Positions 7,455-15,833 of a stretch of DNA of 64,000 nucleotides are shown here, one piece after another. This DNA comes from Oscillospiraceae bacterium (GTDB lineage Bacteria > Bacillota > Clostridia > Oscillospirales > Oscillospiraceae). Location of the stretch: assembly GCA_015068455.1 (NCBI GenBank), contig SVKO01000003.1:124001-188000 (forward strand). Reading direction: 5' to 3'. Within the stretch, counting starts at the first letter, position 1; each line of letters opens with the position of its first letter. The notes beneath the pieces were generated by a model. It was given only the letters and a program-made list of their open reading frames with translations. It ran no database searches and was not told the DNA's origin. The position numbers and the translations under genes are program-made.

Positions 7455-8341
7455 CATTTGTTTTCTCCGGCCAGGGGGATCAGTATCCCGGCATGGGGAA
7501 GGACCTGTATGACAGATACCCGGCGGCGAGAGCTGCGTTCGGCCTGTGCGACGGGGTGCGCCCGGGTACCTCCGCCCAATGCTTCGGTGCGGCGGCGGAG
7601 GAATTAAAAGAGACGAAAAACACCCAGCCCTGCCTCTTCGCAATGGAACTGGCGGCGGCAGAGGTGCTGCTTGCAAAGGGGATCGTGCCCGATGCGGCCG
7701 CCGGATTCTCCCTCGGCGAGGTGGCAGCGGCCGCCGTCAGCGGCATGTTTGATTATGAAACGGGCTTTCGGCTGGTCTGCCGCCGCGGAGAGCTGATGCA
7801 GCGCGAGGCGGAAAAGCATGATACCGCCATGGCGGCCGTGGTAAAGCTGACGTCCGGGCAGGTGCGGGAGATCTGCGGCCGCTACGACGGCATTTTCCCC
7901 GTGAACTTCAACTGCCCCGGTCAGATCACCGTGTCCGGTCTTTCCGCGCAGATGGCGGATTTCGCCGCCGACGTCAGGGCGGCGGGGGGCAGAGCCATCC
8001 CGCTGAAGGTGAAGGGGGCGTTTCATTCGCCGTATATGAAAGCGGCGGCAGAGGCCTTTGCGCAGGAGCTGGGTCGCGCGGAGATCAGGGAGTGCAGGAT
8101 CCCCCTTTACTCCAATCTGACGGCGGAGCCCTACGGGGCGGATGCGGCCGGTCTGCTCTCCGCCCAGATCTGCAATCCCGTGCTGTGGGAGAAGACCGTC
8201 CGGAACATGGCGTCCGGCGGCGTGGATACGTTCATTGAGATCGGGCCGGGCAGGACGCTGACCAATATGGTCAAAAAGAGCCTTCCCGACGCAAAGGCCG
8301 TCAGCACGGCGGAGTATCTTGCGGAGGTGGAAGCATGCTGA
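7442..8341 (+). CDS. fabD: Malonyl-CoA:ACP transacylase
   Basis: 299 aa. It loads malonyl from CoA onto ACP. Motifs: FVFSGQGDQYPGMG near the N-terminus, the nucleophile elbow GFSLGE (Ser near residue 89) and the catalytic-His region GAFHSPYM near 197. Length is normal. It overlaps fabK by 13 bases and fabG by 7, so all three should be made from one message. Confidence 0.93.
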   Translation: MGKIAFVFSGQGDQYPGMGKDLYDRYPAARAAFGLCDGVRPGTSAQCFGAAAEELKETKNTQPCLFAMELAAAEVLLAKGIVPDAAAGFSLGEVAAAAVSGMFDYETGFRLVCRRGELMQREAEKHDTAMAAVVKLTSGQVREICGRYDGIFPVNFNCPGQITVSGLSAQMADFAADVRAAGGRAIPLKVKGAFHSPYMKAAAEAFAQELGRAEIRECRIPLYSNLTAEPYGADAAGLLSAQICNPVLWEKTVRNMASGGVDTFIEIGPGRTLTNMVKKSLPDAKAVSTAEYLAEVEAC

Positions 8342-9060
8342 AGGGAAAAACAGCGGTCGTGACCGGCGGCTCCCGCGGCATCGGCGCGGCGATCGCATGC
8401 AAATTCGCCTCGCTGGGGGCGAATATTGCCGTGATCTATGCCGGAAACGCGGCCGCGGCGGAGAACGTCTGCCGGCAATGCAGGCAGTACGGCGCGGAGG
8501 CGGCCGCCTATCAATGCGACGTTTCCGACTTTTTGGCCGTCAAGGATACCGTCGCAAAAATCAGAGCGGATTTCGGCACGGCGCAGATCCTGGTGAACAA
8601 TGCGGGCATCACCCGCGACGGCCTGCTTGCCATGATGAAAGAAGAAGATTTTGACGCCGTTCTGGATACCAATCTGAAGGGCGCTTTCAATATGATCCGC
8701 CATATGACGGGCCTGTTCCTCCGGGGACGGGAGGGCTGCATCATCAACATCGCCTCGGTGGCGGGACTGATGGGAAACGCCGGTCAGTGCAACTATTCCG
8801 CTTCCAAGGCGGGGCTGATCGGCCTGACGAAATCCGTTGCAAAGGAGCTCGCCCCGAAGGGCGTCCGCTGCAACGCCATCGCGCCCGGCTTCATCGCGAC
8901 GGATATGACGGAGGATCAGGCGGACAACCCGCTTGTGAAAATGATCCCCCTGGGCGCGATGGGCAGCCCCGAGGATGTGGCGGATGCAGCCGCCTATCTT
9001 GCGGGCGCAAACTATGTAACCGGCGAAGTGCTCCGTGTGGACGGCGGCATCGCCATGTGA
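8335..9060 (+). CDS. fabG: 3-oxoacyl-ACP reductase
   Basis: 241 aa short-chain dehydrogenase. It reduces 3-ketoacyl-ACP with NADPH. Cofactor motif TGGSRGIG near residue 10, NNAGI near 88, catalytic Ser near 140 and the pair Tyr-x3-Lys in NYSASKAG near 153. The C-terminus DGGIAM is typical. It overlaps the end of fabD by seven bases. Confidence 0.94.
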   Translation: MLKGKTAVVTGGSRGIGAAIACKFASLGANIAVIYAGNAAAAENVCRQCRQYGAEAAAYQCDVSDFLAVKDTVAKIRADFGTAQILVNNAGITRDGLLAMMKEEDFDAVLDTNLKGAFNMIRHMTGLFLRGREGCIINIASVAGLMGNAGQCNYSASKAGLIGLTKSVAKELAPKGVRCNAIAPGFIATDMTEDQADNPLVKMIPLGAMGSPEDVADAAAYLAGANYVTGEVLRVDGGIAM

Positions 9061-9071
9061 GGAGAACAGTT

Positions 9072-10310
9072 ATGAGTGAAAACAGACGAGTCGTCGTCAC
9101 AGGCGTCGGCGCGGTCACGCCGCTGGGCAACAGCGCCGCCGAGACGTGGGAAGGCCTGAAAAACGGCAAAAACGGCATTGGGCCCATCACCCGCTTCGAC
9201 ACCGAAAAATTCAAAGCAAAGCTGGGCGCCGAGGTCAGGGACTTCGATCCGAAGGCATATATGGAGGTCAACGACGTGCTGCGCACCGACCGCTACGCCC
9301 AGTTTGCCGTGGCCGCCGCCCAGCAGGCGGTGGATGAAAGCGGCGTGGAGGGCACGGTTTTGCCGGAGCGCTTTGCGGTCATTTTCGGGACCGGCATCGG
9401 CGGCATCGGCACCTTTGAAACGGAACACACCAAGCTGCTCGAGCGGGGGCCTCGCCGGGTATCTCCGCTGTTTGTGCCCATGATGATCGGCAATATGGCC
9501 GCCGGTATGATCGCGATCCGCCATGACTGCCGGGGCTCTGCCATGCCTGCGGTCACGGCCTGCGCCTCCGGCTCCAATGCCATCGGAGAGGCCATGCGTC
9601 TGGTCCGCCACGGCTATGCCGACGCGGTCATCGCCGGCGGCGCGGAAGCGGCGATCATCCCCTCCGCCATTGCCGGGTTTGTCAATATGCAGGCGCTGTC
9701 CACATCCGATGATCCGGATGCGGCATCCCTGCCCTTCGACAGGCGCAGGGGCGGCTTTGTGATCGGGGAGGGCGCTGCGGCGCTGATCCTCGAGGAATAT
9801 GAGCACGCAAAGGCGCGCGGCGCAAGGATTTACGGCGAGGTCTGCGGCTACGGCTCCACCTGCGACGCGTATCATATCACGGCGCCCCATCCCGACGCCC
9901 GCGGCGGCGCGCAGGCGATGGCGGACGCCATGAAAGAGGCCCGTTACTGCGGGAAGGACGTCGTTTACATCAACGCCCACGGTACGGGAACGCCGATGAA
10001 CGACATTGTCGAGACGGCGGCGATCAAAAAGGCGCTGGGCGGGGAGCAGGCGAAAAAGGCCTTCGTCAGCTCCACGAAATCCATGACCGGACATATGCTC
10101 GGCGCCGCGGGCGCCGTTGAGGCGCTGGCCTGCCTGTTTGCGCTGAACGAAGGGGTGATCCCGCCCACGATCCATTTGGACGAGCAGGACGAACGCTGCG
10201 ACCTGAACTGCGTGCCGAACGCCGCGGTGCATGCCGATATTACCCTGGCCCTTTCCAATTCCCTGGGCTTCGGCGGTCACAACGCCTGCCTTGCTTTCAG
10301 AAAGGTTTGA
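9072..10310 (+). CDS. fabF: 3-oxoacyl-ACP synthase II
   Basis: 412 aa. Condensing enzyme that elongates acyl-ACP with malonyl-ACP. The active-site triad is complete: Cys in TACASGSNAIG near residue 163, His in NAHGTGTPMND near 303 and His in MTGHMLGAAGAVEA near 340, with GFGGHNA near the end. The frame stays open far upstream into fabG, but the ATG at 9072, preceded by GGAGAA, starts the canonical MSENRRVVVTG. It is the only ketoacyl synthase in the locus; no fabH is present. Confidence 0.95.
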   Translation: MSENRRVVVTGVGAVTPLGNSAAETWEGLKNGKNGIGPITRFDTEKFKAKLGAEVRDFDPKAYMEVNDVLRTDRYAQFAVAAAQQAVDESGVEGTVLPERFAVIFGTGIGGIGTFETEHTKLLERGPRRVSPLFVPMMIGNMAAGMIAIRHDCRGSAMPAVTACASGSNAIGEAMRLVRHGYADAVIAGGAEAAIIPSAIAGFVNMQALSTSDDPDAASLPFDRRRGGFVIGEGAAALILEEYEHAKARGARIYGEVCGYGSTCDAYHITAPHPDARGGAQAMADAMKEARYCGKDVVYINAHGTGTPMNDIVETAAIKKALGGEQAKKAFVSSTKSMTGHMLGAAGAVEALACLFALNEGVIPPTIHLDEQDERCDLNCVPNAAVHADITLALSNSLGFGGHNACLAFRKV

Positions 10311-10314
10311 TCCG

Positions 10315-10734
10315 ATGAAAGAAACCGATATTCGTCAATATGCCGAGCTGATGAAGGAGCTCGGACTGACCGGGCTGGAGATCACGGAGGAGAACAGCAA
10401 GGTCCGTCTGGAGCGCTCCGTGCCGGCAGCGAAGGAAACCGTGTACGCCGTTCCGGAAACTGTTGATGCGATGCTGCCTCCACCGGAGCGGAAGGACTAC
10501 ATCTCCGTAAAGTCTCCGATCGTCGGTGTGTTCTATGCGGCCCCCGCGGAAAACGCGGCCCCGTATGTCTCCATCGGCGACAGCGTGACCAAGGGGCAGA
10601 TCCTCTGCATCGTCGAGGCGATGAAGCTGCTCAATGAGATCCTTGCCGAGGAAGACGGCGTCATTTCAGAGGTGTGCGTCGCCAACGGCCAGATCGTGGA
10701 ATACGGGACAGAACTGTTCCGCATCAGGAGGTGA
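10315..10734 (+). CDS. accB: Acetyl-CoA carboxylase biotin carboxyl carrier protein
   Basis: 139 aa. The N-terminal helix MKETDIRQYAELMKELGLT and C-terminal biotinyl domain with EAMKLLNEI (target Lys near residue 104) identify AccB rather than a decarboxylase carrier. Start chosen at 10315, four bases after the fabF stop; an in-frame upstream ATG lies inside fabF and would add unrelated sequence. The Pro-rich linker is short. Confidence 0.93.
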   Translation: MKETDIRQYAELMKELGLTGLEITEENSKVRLERSVPAAKETVYAVPETVDAMLPPPERKDYISVKSPIVGVFYAAPAENAAPYVSIGDSVTKGQILCIVEAMKLLNEILAEEDGVISEVCVANGQIVEYGTELFRIRR

Positions 10735-10738
10735 GCGC

Positions 10739-11155
10739 ATGAACCGGGAAGAGGTCATGGGCATCCTGCCCCACCGGGACCACATGCTGCTGCTTGACGA
10801 TGCGGAGGAGCTGGACGGCACCGCCGTCGGACACTATACCGTCCGCGGCGACGAGTTTTTCCTGAAGGGGCATTTTCCGGGCAATCCCATCGTGCCCGGC
10901 GTGATCCTGTGCGAGATCCTGGCGCAGTCCGCCTGTGTCCTGATGCGCGGCGCGATGGGCGAAGGACAGCTGCCTGTTTACACAGGCCTGAACAATGTGA
11001 AGTTCCGTTCTCCCGTAAGGCCGGGGGATACGGTGGAAGCCCGCTGCCGTATCAGGCGGGCAAAGCATCCGTTCTACTTTGCGGAGGGGACCGTCACCGT
11101 GGACGGGAGAACGTGCGTCTCGGCCGAGTTTTCCTTCGCAATGACAGGAGCATAG
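10739..11155 (+). CDS. fabZ: 3-hydroxyacyl-ACP dehydratase
   Basis: 138 aa hot-dog fold enzyme. It dehydrates 3-hydroxyacyl-ACP to trans-2-enoyl-ACP. The signature GHFPGNPIVPGVILCEILAQ near residue 45 holds the catalytic His and Glu. The ATG at 10739 is preceded by CAGGAGGTGA, which overlaps the accB stop; the longer open frame upstream lies inside accB. No FabA-type isomerase is present, so unsaturated fatty acids are not explained by this locus alone. Confidence 0.94.
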   Translation: MNREEVMGILPHRDHMLLLDDAEELDGTAVGHYTVRGDEFFLKGHFPGNPIVPGVILCEILAQSACVLMRGAMGEGQLPVYTGLNNVKFRSPVRPGDTVEARCRIRRAKHPFYFAEGTVTVDGRTCVSAEFSFAMTGA

Positions 11156-11158
11156 ACC

Positions 11159-12469
11159 ATGTTTTCAAAAATACTGATCGCCAACCGCGGCGAGATCGCC
11201 GTGCGTATCATCCGTGCCTGCAAGGAGATGGGCGTGGCCACGGTGGCGGTGTATTCCGAGGCGGATAAAAACGCCCTGCATGTGGCGCTTGCCGACCAGA
11301 GCTATTGCATCGGCGGCCCGGAGGCGTCGGAGAGCTATCTGAATGAGAATCAAATCATCAGCACTGCCCTTTTGGCAGGCGCCCAGGCGATCCATCCCGG
11401 CTACGGATTCCTTTCGGAAAATGCCCATTTTGCCCGCGCCTGCAGAAAAAACGGACTGGTCTTCATCGGCCCCGATCCGGAAAGCATGGAACGGCTCAGC
11501 GACAAGGCGAAATTAAAGGAGCTGATCCGCCATACGGGACTGTCGGTGATTCCGGGCTCAAAGGCGGTGTTTTCCGTGGAGGAAGCGAAGCGGGCCGCCG
11601 AACGGATCGGATATCCGGTCATGCTGAAGGCGTGCGCGGGCGGCGGCGGCAGGGGGATTCGTCTGATCCGCTGCGAGGAGGATATGGACGAGGCCTTCCA
11701 TCAGGCCGCGAGCGAAGCTGCGAGCGCCTTCGGCGACGGCAGCGTATATCTGGAAAAGTACATTTTTCCGGCAAGGCATGTGGAGCTGCAGATCCTGGCC
11801 GATGAGCACGGGAATGCGGTGTGCCTCGGGGAACGGGACTGCTCCCTGCAGAGGCGAAATCAAAAGCTGCTGGAGGAAACGCCCTCCCCGGCGGTCAGCG
11901 ACGCGCAGCGCAGCAGGATGATCGAGCTTGCGGTGGACGCCGTAAAGAAGATTGGCTATGTCGGCGCCGGGACGCTGGAATTTCTGCTTGACCGGGAGGG
12001 AAATTTCTGGTTTATGGAAATGAATGTCCGGCTGCAGGTGGAGCACTGCGTGACGGAAATGCTGACCGGCGTGGATCTTGTGAAGTGGCAGATCCGCATT
12101 GCCGCGGGCATTGCGCTGAACTTCACGCAGCGGGACGTTCGGATGGACGGCGCGGCGATCGAATGCCGCATCAACGCCGGAAGCTGCGGAAGGCTGAAGA
12201 TGCTCCACGTGCCGGGCGGCCCGTCCGTGCGGTTCGATACCTGCCTGATTGAAGGAATGGACGTGTCGCCGTATTACGATTCCCTGCTCGGCAAACTGAT
12301 CGTATATGCAAAGACGAGGGAAGAGACGCTGCGCAAGATCCGCGCCTCGCTCTGTGAATTGGTGATCGAGGGGATCCCGACGAATATCGCCGAACAGCTG
12401 CGGATCGTGGAGGACGAGCGCTTTACATCCGGGAAATATGATTTGACTTTTATGGGAAACAGGGGATGA
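11159..12469 (+). CDS. accC: Acetyl-CoA carboxylase biotin carboxylase subunit
   Basis: 436 aa ATP-grasp enzyme that carboxylates biotin on AccB. MFSKILIANRGEIAVRIIRACKEMG at the start, the glycine-rich ATP loop KACAGGGGRGIR near residue 160, FMEMNVRLQVEH near 283 and the biotin-carboxylase C-terminal domain are all intact. It follows fabZ by three bases and precedes accD by one. Slightly shorter than the usual 445-450 aa. Confidence 0.95.
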   Translation: MFSKILIANRGEIAVRIIRACKEMGVATVAVYSEADKNALHVALADQSYCIGGPEASESYLNENQIISTALLAGAQAIHPGYGFLSENAHFARACRKNGLVFIGPDPESMERLSDKAKLKELIRHTGLSVIPGSKAVFSVEEAKRAAERIGYPVMLKACAGGGGRGIRLIRCEEDMDEAFHQAASEAASAFGDGSVYLEKYIFPARHVELQILADEHGNAVCLGERDCSLQRRNQKLLEETPSPAVSDAQRSRMIELAVDAVKKIGYVGAGTLEFLLDREGNFWFMEMNVRLQVEHCVTEMLTGVDLVKWQIRIAAGIALNFTQRDVRMDGAAIECRINAGSCGRLKMLHVPGGPSVRFDTCLIEGMDVSPYYDSLLGKLIVYAKTREETLRKIRASLCELVIEGIPTNIAEQLRIVEDERFTSGKYDLTFMGNRG

Positions 12470-12470
12470 G

Positions 12471-13331
12471 ATGGCTTTGCTGAACTTTTTGAAACCGAAG
12501 AACCAGTTGGAAGAGGGCGGGCGGACGTCCGCGCCTGTGCAGCGTGACGCCGGCGAACCGGAAAAGAACTGCCCGAACTGCCATAAAGACATTCCGCTGA
12601 GCCGCCTCTGGGCCAATGGCCTTGTCTGTTCCTGCGGTTATCATTTTCGCATGAAGGCCAGGCAGCGGATTCAGCTGATCGCCGACAAAGGGAGCTTTCG
12701 CGAGCTTTATTCCGGCATGAGATCGGAGAATCCGCTCAACTTTCCCGGGTATAACGACAAGATTGAAACCGTGCGCATTGCAAGCGCCGAGAAGGAAGCC
12801 GTCGTCTGCGGCACCGCCGCGATCGGCGCACAGAAATGCTGCCTGTTTGTCATGGAATCCTATTTTATGATGGGCAGCATGGGCAGCGCCGTCGGCGAAA
12901 AGATCACCTCGCTGTTTGAGTATGCCGTGCAGCACCGGCTGCCCGTGGTCGGGTTTACGGTCTCCGGCGGCGCGCGCATGCAGGAGGGCCTGCTGTCGCT
13001 GATGCAGATGGCAAAGACCAGCGCCGCAGTCAAGCGCCACAGCGACGCGGGGCTGCTGTATATCGCCGTCCTCACCGATCCGACGACCGGGGGCGTCACG
13101 GCGAGCTTTGCCATGGAAGCGGATATTATTATTGCCGAACCCGGCGCCACGGTGGGCTTTGCCGGCGCGAGGGTCATTGAGCAGACGACAAGGAAGGCCC
13201 TTCCCGAAGGATTCCAGACGTCGGAATTTGTACTGAAGCACGGATTTATCGACAGCATCGTCCCGCGCGTCAGTCTAAAAAGCTACCTGGCTGAACTGCT
13301 GAAACTGCATGATGGGAGGGCGATTCTATGA
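12471..13331 (+). CDS. accD: Acetyl-CoA carboxylase carboxyltransferase beta subunit
   Basis: 286 aa. With AccA it moves carboxyl from biotin to acetyl-CoA, making malonyl-CoA. The N-terminal zinc ribbon is present, but its second knuckle reads VCSCGYH. The spacing is therefore Cys-x2-Cys, 15 residues, Cys-x1-Cys instead of the usual final Cys-x2-Cys. The carboxyltransferase core is intact (MGSMGSAVGEKI, GGARMQEG, PTTGGVTASFAM). It overlaps accA by four bases (ATGA). Confidence 0.93.
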   Translation: MALLNFLKPKNQLEEGGRTSAPVQRDAGEPEKNCPNCHKDIPLSRLWANGLVCSCGYHFRMKARQRIQLIADKGSFRELYSGMRSENPLNFPGYNDKIETVRIASAEKEAVVCGTAAIGAQKCCLFVMESYFMMGSMGSAVGEKITSLFEYAVQHRLPVVGFTVSGGARMQEGLLSLMQMAKTSAAVKRHSDAGLLYIAVLTDPTTGGVTASFAMEADIIIAEPGATVGFAGARVIEQTTRKALPEGFQTSEFVLKHGFIDSIVPRVSLKSYLAELLKLHDGRAIL

Positions 13332-14119
13332 GCGAGACTGCCTACGCACGGGTGAAGCTTGCCCGCGACAGCAGCAGGCCCACCGGGCATGACTACATCA
13401 ATCAGATTTTCCGGGGATTTGTCGAATTTCACGGCGACCGGCGTTATGCCGACGATCCGGCCATTGTCGGCGGCATCGCGAGGCTGAACGACCGCCCGGT
13501 GACCGTCATCGCGATCGAGAAGGGGCACAACGCCAAGGAGCGGAATTACCGCAATTTCGGCGCGCCCCAGCCGGAGGGGTACCGCAAGGCCCTGCGCCTG
13601 ATGAAGCAGGCGGAGAAATTCGGCAGGCCGATCATCTGTTTCGTCGATACCTCGGGCGCATATTGCGGCGTCGAGGCGGAGGAGCGGGGCCAGGGGCAGG
13701 CCATTGCCGAAAACCTGCTGGAAATGTCCACCCTCTGCGTCCCCATTATTTCCGTTCTGATCGGCGAGGGCGGCAGCGGGGGCGCGCTGGCGCTTGCCGT
13801 AGCGGATCGGGTTTGGATGCTGCAGAACGCGGTGTATTCGGTGATCTCTCCGGAGGGCTGCGCCAGCATCCTCTGGAAGGATTCGGCCAAAGCGGAGACG
13901 GCGGCCGCCAGCCTGAAGCTGACCGCGGAGGACGCCAAAAGCCTCGGCGTGATCGAACGCATCCTCTCGGAAAACGACATCGGCAGGAAGGAATTCTATG
14001 ATCGCATCCGTGCGCTTCTGGCCGAAGAGATCAAAGCGTTGTCAGGCGACGTCGACCTGACACAAAACCGGTATGACAGATTCCGCAGCCTCGGCGTCAG
14101 CGCGGTCCTGAAGGAGTAA
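13328..14119 (+). CDS. accA: Acetyl-CoA carboxylase carboxyltransferase alpha subunit
   Basis: 263 aa, shorter at the N-terminus than the enterobacterial protein (about 319 aa), as is common in Firmicutes. Core motifs: RPTGHDYI near residue 18, ELHGDR-like FHGDRRYADD near 37, GEGGSGGALAL near 142 and SPEGCASILWKD near 172. It partners AccD. It ends three bases before the acyl-CoA synthetase start, which keeps that gene in the operon. Confidence 0.94.
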   Translation: MSETAYARVKLARDSSRPTGHDYINQIFRGFVEFHGDRRYADDPAIVGGIARLNDRPVTVIAIEKGHNAKERNYRNFGAPQPEGYRKALRLMKQAEKFGRPIICFVDTSGAYCGVEAEERGQGQAIAENLLEMSTLCVPIISVLIGEGGSGGALALAVADRVWMLQNAVYSVISPEGCASILWKDSAKAETAAASLKLTAEDAKSLGVIERILSENDIGRKEFYDRIRALLAEEIKALSGDVDLTQNRYDRFRSLGVSAVLKE

Positions 14120-14121
14120 GC

Positions 14122-15759
14122 ATGAGTATATACAAGCAGTTTTGTAATGAGATCTTCGATGAAAACGGCAGACTGAAAAAGATAACCCTCAATTATCCCG
14201 ACAATTTCAATTTCGGTTATGACGTTGTCGACGCGATCGCAGACAAGGAACCGGACAAACGCGCCCTGGTGTGGTGCAACGTGGAAGGGGAGGAGCATAC
14301 CTTTTCATTTGCAGACGTCAGGAAAAACAGCAATCAAATGGCGAACGTCCTCCGCGATGCGGGGATCGGACACGGGGATCGCGTCATGCTGATCATGAAG
14401 CGCCATTATGAATACTGGTTTGCCGCCATCGCCCTGCACAAGCTGGGTGCGGTGATGATCCCCGCCACCCATATGCTTACGGTGAGCGATCTGGTTTACC
14501 GGCTGAAGGCGTCAAAGGTAAAAGCCGTCATTTGCACGACGCAAAACGAAGTGCCCGGGAAAGTCAAAGCGGCGCTGAGAACGGCGGAAATGACGGCAAA
14601 GCTCTGGTGCGTGCAGGGTGATTCGGAGGGCTTTGAAAACCTGACGGCCGCCAGCAGCCATGCCGAAGCGGCATTTGACCGGCTCGACACCCTGGCGACG
14701 GATCCGATGGTGCTGTACTTTACCTCCGGGACCACCGGCAATCCCAAAGGCGTCATCCACGAGCACAGTTATCCCCTGGCGCATATCGTTACGGCAAAGT
14801 ATTGGCAGCAGGCGGAGGACAACGGGCTGCATTTCACCGTCGCGGAGACGGGATGGGCGAAGGCTTCCTGGGGCAAGATGTACGGACAGTGGCTTGTGGG
14901 GAGCGCGGTGATGGTCTATGACTTCGACAATTTCGAGCCCAAGCAGCTCACCCATATCATCAATCAGTACGGCGTGACCTCCTTCTGCGCGCCGCCCACC
15001 GTTTACCGGTATCTGGTGCGCAAGGGCATCCCCGAGATGCCGACGCTGAAGCATGCCTCCACCGCGGGGGAAATGCTCTCGCCCGAGGTATTCAGCAAAT
15101 TTACCGAGCGCACGGGGCTCCCGCTTTGTGAAGGATACGGCCAGACGGAAACGACCCTGCTGATGGCAAATTTCAAAGGCGATGAGGCGGTGGAGGGTTC
15201 CATGGGAACGCCTTCCCCCTTTTACAATATTGAGCTTCGCGGGAAAGACGGACAGCGCGTTGCGGTCGGGGAGACCGGAGAAGTGGTGATCGTCCCGGAA
15301 CGGGAAGGAAAGCAAACCGGCGTCTTTACCGCATATCTCGATCATGAGGAGCAGTACAGGTATGTGTGGAGAGGCGGCGTGTATCATACGGGCGACGCGG
15401 CCTGCATGGACCAGAACGGCAGGTACTGGTTCCGCGGACGCTTCGACGATATCATCAAAACGGGCGGCTTTCGCGTGGGCCCGTATGAAGTGGAGAATGT
15501 GCTGATGGAGCATCCTGCCGTCGCCGAGTGCAGCGTCATCGGCGTGCCCGATTCCCTCCGGGGACAGGCGATCAAGGCGGTCATCACCCTTGGCCCCGGG
15601 TACACCGCTTCGGCGGAGCTTGAGGTGGAGATCAAGAATTCCTGCAACCAGAAGCTGGCCGAATACAAATGGATCCGGCTGATAGAGTTCGCCGCGGAAA
15701 TGCCGAAGACGATCAGCGGAAAAATTCAAAAGACCGTACTTCGCAGCAAAGACTGGTGA
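14122..15759 (+). CDS. AMP-forming acyl-CoA synthetase (medium-chain/benzoate-like)
   Basis: 545 aa ANL-superfamily ligase; it activates a carboxylic acid with ATP and CoA. The AMP-binding motif YFTSGTTGNPKGV is near residue 197, EGYGQTE near 336, YHTGD near 422, RFDDIIKTGGFRVGPYEVE near 438 and the C-terminal catalytic Lys in TISGKIQKT near 530. The substrate pocket cannot be read reliably; the overall sequence resembles medium-chain acyl-CoA and benzoate-CoA ligases more than acetyl-CoA synthetase. It starts two bases after accA, as the last gene of the fatty-acid operon, an unusual place that suggests it feeds or recycles acyl groups for this pathway. Confidence 0.85.
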   Translation: MSIYKQFCNEIFDENGRLKKITLNYPDNFNFGYDVVDAIADKEPDKRALVWCNVEGEEHTFSFADVRKNSNQMANVLRDAGIGHGDRVMLIMKRHYEYWFAAIALHKLGAVMIPATHMLTVSDLVYRLKASKVKAVICTTQNEVPGKVKAALRTAEMTAKLWCVQGDSEGFENLTAASSHAEAAFDRLDTLATDPMVLYFTSGTTGNPKGVIHEHSYPLAHIVTAKYWQQAEDNGLHFTVAETGWAKASWGKMYGQWLVGSAVMVYDFDNFEPKQLTHIINQYGVTSFCAPPTVYRYLVRKGIPEMPTLKHASTAGEMLSPEVFSKFTERTGLPLCEGYGQTETTLLMANFKGDEAVEGSMGTPSPFYNIELRGKDGQRVAVGETGEVVIVPEREGKQTGVFTAYLDHEEQYRYVWRGGVYHTGDAACMDQNGRYWFRGRFDDIIKTGGFRVGPYEVENVLMEHPAVAECSVIGVPDSLRGQAIKAVITLGPGYTASAELEVEIKNSCNQKLAEYKWIRLIEFAAEMPKTISGKIQKTVLRSKDW

Positions 15760-15782
15760 ATGCAGCGATCTCGTGCTATAAT
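15754..15782 (+). promoter_or_regulatory. Candidate extended -10 promoter for the PAS/winged-helix regulator
   Basis: Perfect TATAAT (15777-15782) preceded by TG plus one base, with a weak TGGTGA at the -35 position (15754-15759), 17-base spacing. It straddles the end of the acyl-CoA synthetase gene. Confidence 0.6.
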
Positions 15783-15801
15783 ATACTTCACAATCCCACG
15801 G

Positions 15802-15820
15802 GCAGAGCAGGCAGCTCTGC
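15802..15820 (+). promoter_or_regulatory. Inverted repeat in the regulator's leader
   Basis: Perfect 7-bp arms GCAGAGC (15802-15808) and GCTCTGC (15814-15820) with a 5-base loop, about 10 bases downstream of the predicted transcription start and just ahead of the AAAAGGAG ribosome site. It could be an operator or a translation-modulating hairpin. Confidence 0.4.
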
Positions 15821-15833
15821 AAAAGGAGTTCCT

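Noticed and set aside
8787..9071. N-terminal extension of fabF
   Set aside because: Frame is open but overlaps fabG; the ATG at 9072 with GGAGAA gives the canonical FabF N-terminus.
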